Part shown: positions 54,572-64,000 of the stretch, piece by piece
Numbering within the stretch: the first letter of the stretch is position 1
How the letters are laid out: each line of letters opens with the position of its first letter
Assembly: GCA_032622095.1 (NCBI GenBank)
Contig: CP136069.1
Coordinates: 182,643,122-182,707,121 of the forward strand
Source of the DNA: Siphonodentalium dalli
Taxonomy: Eukaryota; Mollusca; Scaphopoda; Gadilida; Siphonodentaliidae
DNA length: 64,000 nt
Direction of reading: 5' to 3'
Notes under the pieces: generated by a model
What the model was told of the DNA's origin: nothing
Databases searched by the model: none
Seen by the model: the letters and a program-made list of their open reading frames with translations, nothing else
Position numbers and translations under genes: made by a program

Positions 54572-55375
54572 TCTCATATATATTTTTGAAGACCTCTGTT
54601 TGTCTGTCTGTCTGTATGTTTGTTTGTCTGTCATTGATACAAATCTTCGATTCTCGACCGATCGGGACGAAACTTAGTACGTGTGTGTAGTTTGACCAGG
54701 CGGTCGTCGTTGTCGTATTGGCGAGCCCGTGCGACGCCGCGCAGCGCATGCGCAGACGAGATCTCGGAAACGGGTGGAACTATCGATTTGAAATTTGCTA
54801 TGTGAATGTATCTTGCCCCGGATACGAATTTTATCGGGTCGCCGAGCTCGTGCGACGCCAGCTTCGCGCATGCGCAGACCAGATCTCGGAAACGGGTGAA
54901 GCTGTCGACTTGAAATTGGCTATGTGAATGTATCTTGCCCCGGATACGAATTTTCTCGGGTCGCCGAGCCCGTGCGACGACAGCTTCGCGCATGCGCAGA
55001 CCAGATCTCGGAAACGGGTGGAGCTATCGACTTGAAATTTGCTTGTGAATGTATCTTGCCCCGGATACGAATGTTATCGGGTCGCCGAGCCCGTGCGACG
55101 CCAGCTTCGCACATGCGCAGACGAGATCTCGGAAACGGGTGGAGCTATCGACTTGAAATTTGCTATGTGAATGTATCTTGCTCCGGATACGAATTTTATC
55201 GGGTCGCCGAGCCCGTGCGACGCCAGATTCGCGCATGCGCAGACCAGATCTCGGAAACGGGTAGAGCTATCGAAATTTTGTTTTTGAATAGCCCGGACAA
55301 CGTCGGGCTGGGTAGAGCTATCGACTTGAAATTTGGTTTTTGAATAGCCCGGACAACGTCGGGCTCATCGGCTAG
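54572..55375 (+). mobile_element. Helitron unit 4 (B, 804 bp)
   Basis: Starts TCTCATATATATTTTTGAAG followed by (TGTC)n-like DNA. Body is five tandem 122-bp units (see repeat entry). Ends with a perfect hairpin AGCCCGGACAACGTCGGGCT, then 'catcgg' and CTAG (55372-55375). A shorter duplicate of the terminal hairpin lies at 55288-55310. Confidence 0.85.
54722..55270 (+). repeat. 122-bp tandem repeat inside Helitron unit 4, five copies
   Basis: The landmark 'atctcggaaacgggt' occurs at 54761, 54883, 55005, 55126 and 55248, a 121-122-bp step. Each unit also has 'gtgaatgtatcttgc.ccgg' and 'cgcatgcgcagac'. Single or double copies of the same unit occur in the B-type Helitrons at 44.8-46.6 kb. Confidence 0.9.
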
Positions 55376-56500
55376 TCTATATATATATTTTGAAACTTCC
55401 GTATATATATGTGTGTGTATATATATATGTGGGTACGTCATGGAATCGAAAACGCCTGGACGGATTGAGGTCAAATTTCGTATATAAGTGTAAAAACCCT
55501 CTGCTCACTCATTCCAATAAAATCACCGCAAACACGGCGGGGGTTAATCGGGTTGATATTCGCTCGCGATCCAAGAGGAGTAACTCTACATTTTTTTATA
55601 TCTGTATATGTATATTTTTATATCCATATTCACTTCAAACTGCTAAACCCGTTGAGCCTAAACTTGCTAATACCTCGCAAAATATAGAATTTACATTTTC
55701 TCATGTATACATTTCTTGTTACGGCTGAAAATCTTAGTCTATTTTCAATACATTCATATAAACAAGCTCTAAACTTACACCCCTCGATTCGTGCTAACTG
55801 ACGCAGCTATATGGCTGCTGAAATTTAAGTGAATCCAAGGCACTGCGATACGTCCCGAATCTGACGGGACTTCCACTGCCCCAAACCGTGAACGCCGACA
55901 TTGTTGTCGACAAAATAGCCCTCAAGCCGTAAATATCAACAACAACGACATTGTTGGCGAGAACATACACGCAATCCTATTTTCCCTTTTCGGCAGTGTG
56001 AGATTTTTCGGGGAGCCGTGATGCCAACAACAACGACCCGAAGCCCTGAATGCCAACAACAATATGGCTGCTGAAATTTAAGTGAATCCGACGCACTGCG
56101 ATAAGTCCCGAATCTGACGGGACTTCCACTGCGCCAAACCGTGAACGCCAACGACATTGTTGGCGAGAAAATAGCCCCCAAGCCGTAAATATCAACAACA
56201 ACGACATTGTTGGCGAGAAAATAATTAGATAAAATTACTAAATACACGCAATCCTATTTTCCCTTTTCGGCAATGTGAGATTTTTCGGGGAGCCGTGATG
56301 CCAACAACAACGACCCGAAGCCATGAATGCCAACAACAACGACATCATCGGGTCAGTTTTTCCGCCCGATGTACCTTAAATCATACCTCTTTTAGGGAGG
56401 GTACAATAATTTCTCTTAAAAAAGTACGATTAACTCATTTAAAAGCGAAAACAATGTCATGTTTCTGACGAACGCCGCCAGTGGCGGGCCAACCTGCTAG
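55376..56500 (+). mobile_element. Helitron unit 5 (A, 1125 bp)
   Basis: Starts TCTATATATATATTTTGAAA; ends CGCCAGTGGCG hairpin, CTAG at 56497-56500. A ~230-bp segment with 'atggctgctgaaatttaagt' and 'ccgtgaacgcca' is present twice (55810-56040 and 56062-56330). Confidence 0.85.
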
Positions 56501-57250
56501 TCTACTATATATATATTTTGAGACTTCCGTATATATATATGTGTGTGTGTGTGTGGGTACTTCATAGAATCGACAACGCGTGTACGGATTGAGCTCAAAT
56601 TTCGTATATAAGTGTAAAATCCCACGGACACCGCCGTGGTCGCGTTTTGGAGAAGCTCAGAGCACCGTTTCTCCCTTCCCAATCATCAAAATCACCGCAA
56701 TCGGCACTTCGGGGTTAATAGCGTTGATATATAAAGAGCGTTCGTTTTCATCAGTGTCTATATAAAGAGCGTCGTTTTCGCTATCTACTTATCTGTATGA
56801 CGGGAGTCTGATTATAGCCTGTCGCTCGAAATATTATGCAGATAGATTTCACGACGGAAAGCGTTTGTTTTCAATTCAATGCAATGTTATAGCTCGAAAT
56901 ATTATGCAGAGAGATTTCACGACGGGAAGCGTTTGTTTTCAATTCAATGCAATGTTATCGTAGAGAGATTTCACGACGGGAAGCGTTTGTTTTCAATGCA
57001 ATGCAATGTTATCGCTCGAAATATTATGCAGATAAATTTCATGACATTAGGACAGGTACAGGCAGGTTAAAAAAAAAACAAAGAATGCGTTGTCTGTCGT
57101 TGCTAGGAAGGGGGGATTTCATCGGGTAAAGTTTTCCGCCAGAAACAAAAAATTTAATTAAAACAATTTAAAAAATTAAATAAATATTAAAATAATTTTA
57201 AAAATGTCATGTTTCTGACCAACCACGCCAGTGGCGGGCTAACCTGCTAG
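56501..57250 (+). mobile_element. Helitron unit 6 (A, 750 bp)
   Basis: Starts TCTACTATATATATATTTTG; ends CGCCAGTGGCG hairpin, CTAG 57247-57250. Contains about three copies of a ~60-bp unit ('agatttcacgacgg.aagcg', 'tttgttttcaat.caatgcaa') at 56825-57020. Confidence 0.85.
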
Positions 57251-58402
57251 TCTACTATATATTTTGAGACTTTCGTATATATATATATATGTATGTGTGT
57301 ATATATGTGGGTACTTCATAGAATCGAAAACGCATTTTCGACGAGCTCTGAGCACTATATATTTTGAGACTTTCGTATATATATATATATGTATGTGTGT
57401 ATATATGTGGGTACTTCATAGAATCGAAAACGCATTTTCGACGAGCTCTGAGCACTCCTTTACCCTTAAAGTGCGACCTTCGTTTCGATACGATGGGTTT
57501 CGCTATCGATTCGCTCGCGATCCAAGAGGCGTAACTCTACATTTTTTATATCTGTATATGTATATTTTTATATCCATATTCACTTCAAACTGCTAAACCC
57601 GTTGAGCCAAAACTTGCTAATACCTTCCAAAATATAGAATTTACATTTTCTCATATATACATTTCTTGTCACGGCTGAAAATCTTAGTCTATTTTCGATA
57701 CATTCATATAACAAGCTCTAAACTTACACCCCTCGATTCGTGCTAACTCACGCAACTTATCTCGCTGCTGAAAATTCAGTAAATACGAGGCAGTGCGAAA
57801 CGTCCCCGAATCTGACGGGACTTCTACTGCCTTCTCCTTTGACCATCTCATAAAGGTGGGGGTGTCACCCCCAAGCCGTGAATGCCAACAACTACGACAT
57901 TGTCACAATGCTATTTTCTCTTTATGGCAATGTGAGAATCTTCGGGTGGCACCCAAGCCGTGAATGCCAACAACAACGACATTGTTGGCATACCTCTTTT
58001 AGGGACGGGTATCATAAGGCAGAATTAACTCATCGGAAAACAAAACATGCGTGTTGTGTCATTCTTATGTCTGTCGTTCCTAGGAACGGGGGATATACCT
58101 CTTTTAGGGACGGGTACTGTGCGTTGTGTGAAAACAAAAAATGCGTGTTGTGTGATTCTTATGTCTGTCGTTCCTAGGAACGGGGGAAATTTTCATCGGG
58201 TCAGTTTTTAAATCATACCTCTTTTAGGGACGGGTACTGCGTGTTGTGTGATTCTTATGTCTTCTTCACCTTAATCGGGTAAAATAAGGTCTAATCGGGT
58301 AAAATATTGAAAAACCAAAAATTAAATTAAAAAATTAATTAAATTTTTTTTTTAAATGTTATGTTTCTGACGAACGCCGCCAGTGGCGGGCTAACCTGCG
58401 AG
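57251..58402 (+). mobile_element. Helitron unit 7 (A, 1152 bp)
   Basis: Starts TCTACTATATATTTTGAGAC. The first ~100 bp, from 'actatatattttgagacttt' to 'gagctctgagcac', are repeated exactly in tandem (57253-57354 and 57353-57455). Ends with the A hairpin but the terminal CTAG is changed to CGAG (58399-58402). Confidence 0.8.
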
Positions 58403-58408
58403 TATCTA

Positions 58409-59205
58409 TCTATTATATATTTTTGGAAGATCTGTCTGTGTGTGGTGTGTCTGTCTGTGTGTGTGTTCGCGGTGAACTCGAAAACGGCCGACCCGATTTC
58501 GATGAAACTTCGTATGTGAGGGTACTATCGGTCGGGAAGTGGCATAGGCATAATAATTTCAGATCCGAGGTCAACTTTTCACGTACCGAGGTCAAATCTG
58601 TTTTTACGCTGTGTTACGGGACTTTCATTTGAGTTCGGTGCTTACAAATCGATTCGAAACAGCGCGAATAATAAAATGCCAGTCATAATAATGACACTGT
58701 GAGAATCTTTCGTGTTTCCTCTTTCCAACGATATATAATGCGTATGTATTCGTTTTAGTTATCTGCCTCAATTATCAAGAAGAAGTGGTACTATCTTCCA
58801 TCAGGATAAAAACAATGCGTAACTTCTATGACGTCGTTAGAGGTCATAACGTTAGATCACGTTAACGCTTAACCGGCCGATGCATTTGACTGTTTCAGAC
58901 GTCTTGGCGATATCTCGGGCACCGATGGTAATTTATCTTTACGTTGAAACTTGATAATTAATGAGCGAGTGTATATGAGGCGCGTTTATATACTTGAGTG
59001 GAAATCAAATCGGGTTTAACTGGCGGATTTTTACGGACGAAATTTGATGCATAGGGTATCTCGGTATCCGCTGGGCCGATTTCCCGGTATCCGCTGGGCC
59101 GATTTCCACCATTTTTGGGGTGTTGGTGTTTGACCCCACCTGACCTTGACCTTCAAAATGGTCAATTCAAGGTCAAAGCCCGGACGAAGTCGGGTCACCT
59201 TCTAG
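58409..59205 (+). mobile_element. Helitron unit 8 (B, ~797 bp)
   Basis: Starts TCTATTATATATTTTTGGAA after a 6-bp filler 'tatcta' (an alternative start is 58405). Ends with hairpin GCCCGGACGAAGTCGGGT and CTAG at 59202-59205. Shares 'ccaacgatatataat' and 'ttatctgcctcaatta' with the B copies at 45-46 kb. Confidence 0.8.
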
Positions 59206-59868
59206 TACTATATATTTTGAGACTTCCGTATATATATATATGTGTGTGTGTGTATTATATATTTTGGAAGATCTGTGTGTCTGTCTGTGTGTTCGCGATG
59301 GTCTCGAAAACGACCGAACTGATTTCGATGAAACTTGGTATGTGGGGGTACTTTCGGCCGTGTAGTGGCATGGGCCTGTTAATTTGCCCATGCGACGTGA
59401 CCTTGACCTTGAAATCGGGTCAAACGCCCGAATATCACGGGATTTCGATGAACATTAGTGTATATGGATACTTTCGTATGGGGAGTCTCATAAGCCTATT
59501 CATTTGCCCGTGCGACGTGACATTGACCTTGAAATCGGGTCAATTCAAGGTCAAATCGCGAATTTTGATGGGCTTTCCACGAAATTTGATACATAGGGTT
59601 ACTTTTGTCCACTTATTGTTTTGGACGGGTCAAATCGTGACCCCGACCTGACCTTGACCTTCAAAATGATCAATTCAAGGTCAAATCTGGTAAAACCGGA
59701 TGGATTTCGACGGGTACTTTTGTCGGTACTTTTGTCCAGGCATGGGTTTTGGACGGTTCAAATCGTGACCCCACCTGACCTTCAAAATGGACAATTCAAG
59801 GTCAACTCGCGAAATTCGCCGAAAAGCAGAGGGGAAACAGCCCGGACGAAGTCGGGTCCACCTGCTAG
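59206..59868 (+). mobile_element. Helitron unit 9/10 (A 5' stub plus B body, 663 bp)
   Basis: After CTAG of unit 8 an A-type start lacking its C (TACTATATATTTTGAGACTT) runs only ~48 bp to a TG tract. There a B-type start (attatatattttggaagatc, ~59252) takes over. The body has repeated 'gaccttgaccttgaaatcgg' and 'tcaattcaaggtcaaat' modules. Ends with hairpin CCCGGACGAAGTCGGG, 'tccacctg' and CTAG (59865-59868), followed by T. Confidence 0.75.
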
Positions 59869-59959
59869 TATTATATAAATATATATGCTGTATATAAGCA
59901 TTGTTTAGGTATTCTGGTATTTTGATATCTGAACCAACAGGGCACGTCACTGACTCACA

Positions 59960-60380
59960 TGTTATAATGGATAGGGTATAAATTATTTATAATAATTAAT
60001 ATATACCGATATAAGGGTAGGTGTGGTAGCAACTGATTTATAATACTTCATATAAACCGGTATTCCTTATTGTAAGGGATAGGGGTGGTAGTCTCTGATT
60101 TATAGTAATGCATATATACCGGTATGACATATTATAAGGGGTATGGGTAGTACCACTGATTTATAACAATTCATATATACCGGTTTTACATATTATTAGG
60201 GGTATAGGTGTTGTTCCACTGATTTATAATAATTCATATATACCGACATTACTTATTATAAGCATAGGGGTGGTATAGTCTCTGATATATACTAATTCAT
60301 ATATAGCGGTCTTCCTCATTATAACGGGTAGGGGTGGTAGACTCTGATTTATGATAATTCATGTATAGCCTACCGGTATT
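59960..60380 (+). repeat. ~60-bp tandem repeat, seven diverged copies
   Basis: Units of the form 'gatttataataattcatata', 'taccggtatt', 'ttattataaggg.tagggg', 'tggtag'. Seven can be followed with 55-65-bp spacing. AT-rich minisatellite next to the Helitron array. Confidence 0.8.
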
Positions 60381-61970
60381 AACATGCATGGTATACACAT
60401 ACATGGCAATTGGTTGTACGATATGACATTTATTTGTAGCGCCTATTATAGTATATTAAATACATATAGGTACTATATACATCCTCGTATACATGTGCAC
60501 ATATAAATCTTCGCGTGCAATCGCGCACATACATATACATAATTTATACTGTATTTTATATATGTATAACATACCGGTATATATATATAGGTCTCTATAT
60601 CTACGCGTGACCATTTTGTGACGGTAACAGGGAGTGCATCTTTAAATAAATCGACCGATGTATTAGATTCGACGCGACAAAGATGCGTCCGTCTGGAACA
60701 AAATCGACCGCAGACGCATCACCGACGGATTTAATACAATTAGATTCGAGTCGACACAAATCCGTCGTTTGGAACGGGCCTAATGGACAGCCGTATTGAA
60801 TTAATCACAGAATGACTGCCACTGTACAATTTCACCATTAAACAAAAGAAGCGTTAGATTGGGTACTATTTGTTTATAGTGAAACGCCTTTGACGGCAAA
60901 GGGTCGGTCTCAATACTGTTCTGTAGAATAATTGAAAGACATATTCCACGGTTAATCATAATTATGTTTATGTGGTCATGTAAAGAAACAACAGCGAGTA
61001 CTTAAACATGGCTGCTTGCTAAAGCCTTGCTTGTTAGGATTCTGTTTTGGTTCTGAAGTGAGGCCTTCTTCATCCGGGTAATCGGTTCACGATCGGTGTG
61101 CTCGATTCCTAATCTGGTCGGAATCCTATATCACTACTGTTCTCTGACTTCTTAACTTTCACGGCTTCTGGTGTGTTTAAGAAGTAAGCATACCGTTCTC
61201 TGTGAGTCTGTATCTTACGGATATACAGTTCCGATTCTTTCGCTTCTGTGTTAATTTGTCATCGTTGCCTGAACGATGTGTCAGAATTGTGTCATTCATC
61301 TCTGTCAGGAACGCTATTTTTCGTCAAATTTTGCGATATGTTGGCGGATTCTCCCTTTATATATGGGCATGTGTCACCATCTCAAAATTTCGTTGATCAA
61401 TTGCGTTGTGTGGCCACGTTGTGCTTTCGTTTCTTCAGGATGATTATCAGTTCGTCCATATTTGTCGGTTCGATGGACTAATGTGTGTCACGGAAAGAAT
61501 GTTAGAAAGAAACATAATTATATTGAACGATCAGAGATAATTTACGACCAATAACATACTGCACAATAATACCTCGACACTCACACTATAATCACATGCA
61601 CGCACCTAATTAACCGAGTTAATTAACGTAGTTCAATTAGTAGAGTCTCGCTCTACATTATATATCCCCAAAACAAATGATGTGAAAAGGTATACAAACA
61701 GTTGCAAAAATTGTATATGGCCTGTTGAAATAATTCCTGTCCCGTTTTATGTTCCACGTCGAAATTAGTTTTTTTACATTCCTTGTGATGTTTTGCCAAG
61801 ATGGAAGCACCTACACAGTAAAAGGTGGGCTAGACAACAATTTTATTGCAGTTCGGTTTGTCGCCGATCGCATCGAGGCTCGGTAAATAATACTTAACGA
61901 CTATAATTATCCTTATCATTTATCAAACACGCGAACGACGATAACAGTCCCAGCTCAAATGTCGTGCATC
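60381..61970. other. No gene recognised
   Basis: AT-rich with 'atacatat' simple stretches up to 60600, then mixed sequence. A motif with 'tcgaccg', 'tagattcga' and 'cgacgcgacaaa/gagtcgacacaaa' appears in two related forms at 60648-60690 and 60740-60770. The open frames at 61202-61481 lack recognisable domains. Confidence 0.35.
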
Positions 61971-62525
61971 TCAGGCCTCCTTTTGCAGTGCTGCAATCAA
62001 ATATCCTGTGCCAATGCATTCTCTTATATATGCGAGTCGACCATAAGTCGCCTCACATATATAAGAGAATGCATTGGCATAACAAATTTTATAATATTTT
62101 TTATAATTGTTAAAAATTGTAAGAAAAAATGATAACAAATTGGGAAAGAATGTAAGAAATAATGATAAAAATTGATAAAGAATGTAAGAAAAAATGATAA
62201 AAATTGATAAAGAATGTAAGAAAAAATTATAAAAATTGATAAAGAATGTAAGAAAAAATGATAAAAATTGATAAAGAATGTAAGAAAAAATGATAAAAAT
62301 TGATAAAGAATGTAAGAAAAAATGATAAAAATTGATAAAGAATGTAAGAAAAAATGATAAATTGGTAAAGAATTTAAGGAAAATTAATAATAAAAAAAAA
62401 AGATTAAACATTGTTAGGCCAATGCATTATCTTATAAATGCCAGGCGACCTATGGCCTACTCGCATATATAAGAGAATGCATTGGCACAGGATCTTTGAT
62501 TGCAGCAGTGCAAATGGAGGCCTGA
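61971..62525. mobile_element. 555-bp MITE with ~108-bp TIRs and an internal array
   Basis: Left end TCAGGCCTCCTTTTGCAGTG, right end its near complement (…CAAATGGAGGCCTGA). The arms stay inverted for ~108 bp, including 'gccaatgcattctcttatat' present four times as two nested palindromes. No target duplication is obvious. Between the arms lies a 32-bp tandem array. Confidence 0.8.
62120..62375 (+). repeat. 32-bp tandem array, about seven copies
   Basis: Unit 'gataaaaattgataaagaat' plus 'gtaagaaaaaat'; 'aatgtaag' repeats at 32-bp steps (62181, 62213, 62245 and onward). The minus-strand Phe/Leu/Ser-rich open frame through it is a translation of this array. Confidence 0.9.
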
Positions 62526-63850
62526 GTGAGTCTGGTCGTTGAAGTACAAAAAACCTAGAACAAATTGTTAGTAAGGTGAATTTGGTATCAAAACATGCGG
62601 AAATGTCCAAGGAACAACATATCTAAAATCCGCTAAAATCAGATTTGGAGAAACTTTTTATCCAAGATGTTGTCAAACATGGTTGTCTACATCAGTTCTG
62701 GAACTAAGTCATTGTATGATATGTTGTGGCATAGGAATTACGCAGTTATACCAGTTTGTGTGAAATTAGAGTACGGGGGCGTATAGAGTGACGCGGACAG
62801 AAAATAATACAATTGTGGCATGAAATGGCTGTCAAAATGGCCGCAACTCCAAGACATACCACTGCGAAAGCAACATATTGGATAACCATATTGGAAGTGA
62901 ATATACGTATTGGTAAGACTGTTGTTAAGTATCTTTAAAGGTACACAGATAATTAAAACAGATCCATCTGCAGGATTTATCGGTCACTGTAATGCGATTC
63001 AAACCCAATGATTTATGTCTTTAAAGTTTGGGTTTTCTGCTTATCCAACATCCAACTGTCGGGCCGACATATAATACTTTTCTGCATGCAACATACAGAG
63101 TAATGACTAATGTTTCGCTAAAAATGCATGATAGTCCCAATGCTTATTACCCTTAAAGAAACGCTCGTCGCTTCAACATATTAGCATCATATCTCACCAG
63201 ATCAAAGCGATTGTTTACAGTTTACGCAAGACTAATGTTCACGCTGCTACTAAACCTGTTTGTTAGTAGACCATTTTGTAAAATTACTTCAGTCGCCACT
63301 TTACAACTGGAATATGCTACCACGCAATGAACAATGTTCAGTATCGTTTTGTTTGAAAATATCTTGCCAATACCACCAAGGTACTTGTGCTAAATACTAG
63401 GTGATCATCATTTAAAGCTGTTATTTCAGCGTCGAATATTCATGAAATGTTGTTATTTGTGGTTTCGTGTACATAAATTATATGTAACATTGGGGAGAAG
63501 GGGTAACGCGGTGATGCTGTTGCAGAAAACGTAGTACTTTCCGCATATCTGTGGCTTTGGTGAATGTAACTAAATATAATGTCCAGCTACAAACACAGTC
63601 TCTTCCACAGATTATGTAAACAATGTTGGTCAAGTTTCGAATTTATTGAAGATTGTCTATGGTACTCCTAAAGTTGTGTTTTGATAAATTGCGTTCATAA
63701 TATGCCACCATACATTATTGTCTTAAAAGCGAAATATTCGTGTTTCATCACCTGCTCGGAGGCAACTATGACTGCTATTTTGAGACATGGACAATACTAT
63801 ATCCACATTTTACCCAGGAATATATGCATATCTCTCATGTTGTTATGTGG
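62526..63850. other. No gene recognised
   Basis: AT-rich, no supported coding or repeat feature other than the copy of the 150-bp repeat that begins at 63851. Confidence 0.35.
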
Positions 63851-64000
63851 CAATGCATTTTGAAAGGTTTCATGTTGTAGATATAAAAATAAACGATGAT
63901 CGGTCACATTCGTGAGACTGCTCTGACTACATTTCATTCTGCGTCTAGACAAAGTCACAGAATCAATACATTCCTATTAAATCGCATTTAACTGTTTAAT
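63851..64000 (+). repeat. Second copy of the 50.67-kb repeat, cut by window end
   Basis: Gap-free match to 50673-50822 with about five differences (e.g. 'gatattg' vs 'catgttg', 'acatataattc' vs 'acatttcattc'). Confidence 0.9.

Larger units (their letters stand above)
51623..59868 (+). mobile_element. Head-to-tail array of ten non-autonomous Helitrons
   Basis: Successive units each begin TCT(a/c)..ATATATTTT(g) and end with a small GC hairpin then CTAG; the CTAG of one is followed at once by the TC of the next at most junctions. The array as a whole is bordered by A (51622) and T (59869), the A|T target of Helitrons. Two families are present, A (3' hairpin cgccagtggcg) and B (3' hairpin cccggacgaagtcggg). 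Unit lengths run from 0.66 to 1.4 kb. No Rep-Hel gene is in the window, so an autonomous partner must lie elsewhere. Individual units are listed separately. Confidence 0.85.

Noticed and set aside
61971-62411. 146-codon minus frame rich in Phe, Leu and Ser, looking like a membrane protein
   Set aside because: Follows the 32-bp tandem array exactly; no independent coding evidence.
1-64000. tRNA or rRNA genes
   Set aside because: No cloverleaf with A/B boxes or rRNA-like conserved blocks was seen; the only tRNA-related signal is the primer-binding site.

Overview
This is AT-rich eukaryotic DNA, most likely from a marine invertebrate. The mix of Ty3/Gypsy, L2/Jockey-type LINE, Penelope GIY-YIG, MULE/foldback, Helitron and MITE sequences, plus short-motif dispersed repeats (CCGTCCGTCCGTC runs, 'gccgccagtggccatcttg' repeats), fits a mollusc or another lophotrochozoan. 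The species cannot be named from this. I found no convincing intact multi-exon host gene, no rRNA or tRNA gene and no CRISPR array. Almost everything recognisable is a transposable element (TE), a satellite, or a decayed gene. The one candidate host exon is a small THAP zinc-finger reading frame at 33.6-33.8 kb (minus).

Layout. 1-2.7 kb: no recognisable gene. 2.88-4.25 kb: five diverged ~195-bp tandem units, one interrupted by a 486-bp MITE with a 9-bp target duplication; then a 16-bp minisatellite. 5.2-7.4 kb (minus): broken gene of an uncharacterised invertebrate family (helical N-part, PIN/FEN-like nuclease core, Cys-rich CXC tail). 7.6-8.4 kb: LINE ORF1. 10.5-13.6 kb: decayed LINE ORF2 (endonuclease plus reverse transcriptase). 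13.9-15.4 kb: three inverted-repeat MITEs. 17.4-20.6 kb: dispersed repeats, a duplicated ~390-bp segment and a near-perfect 148-bp palindrome.

21.57-30.42 kb: a complete 8.85-kb Ty3/Gypsy retrotransposon with two near-identical LTRs (788 and 779 bp), a 4-bp GTAG target duplication, a tRNA-Tyr-like primer site, gag, a textbook -1 frameshift signal at the gag end, protease, RT, RNase H and integrase (several disabling breaks), and about 2.4 kb after pol with three further reading frames.

33.93-41.78 kb: a 7.86-kb foldback-like element flanked by the 8-bp duplication GCGACGTC. Its arms are inverted arrays of a ~342-bp satellite. It carries the C-terminal part of a MULE-type transposase whose reading frame starts inside the satellite unit, and a minus-strand Helitron sits in the interior. 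44.1-44.56 kb: a GC-rich palindromic MITE. 44.7-46.6 kb and 51.6-59.9 kb: non-autonomous Helitrons joined head to tail, with CTAG of one followed directly by TC of the next. 47.98-48.55 kb: a 23-copy 25-bp satellite with a nine-unit higher-order pattern. 51.2-51.5 kb: Penelope-type GIY-YIG fragment. 60.0-62.5 kb: ~60-bp tandem repeat and a 555-bp MITE with an internal 32-bp array. The last 150 bp repeat 50.67-50.82 kb.

The most interesting structures are the tandem Helitron array, the foldback/MULE element with coding-derived satellite arms, and the Gypsy element with its frameshift signal and extra 3' ORFs.
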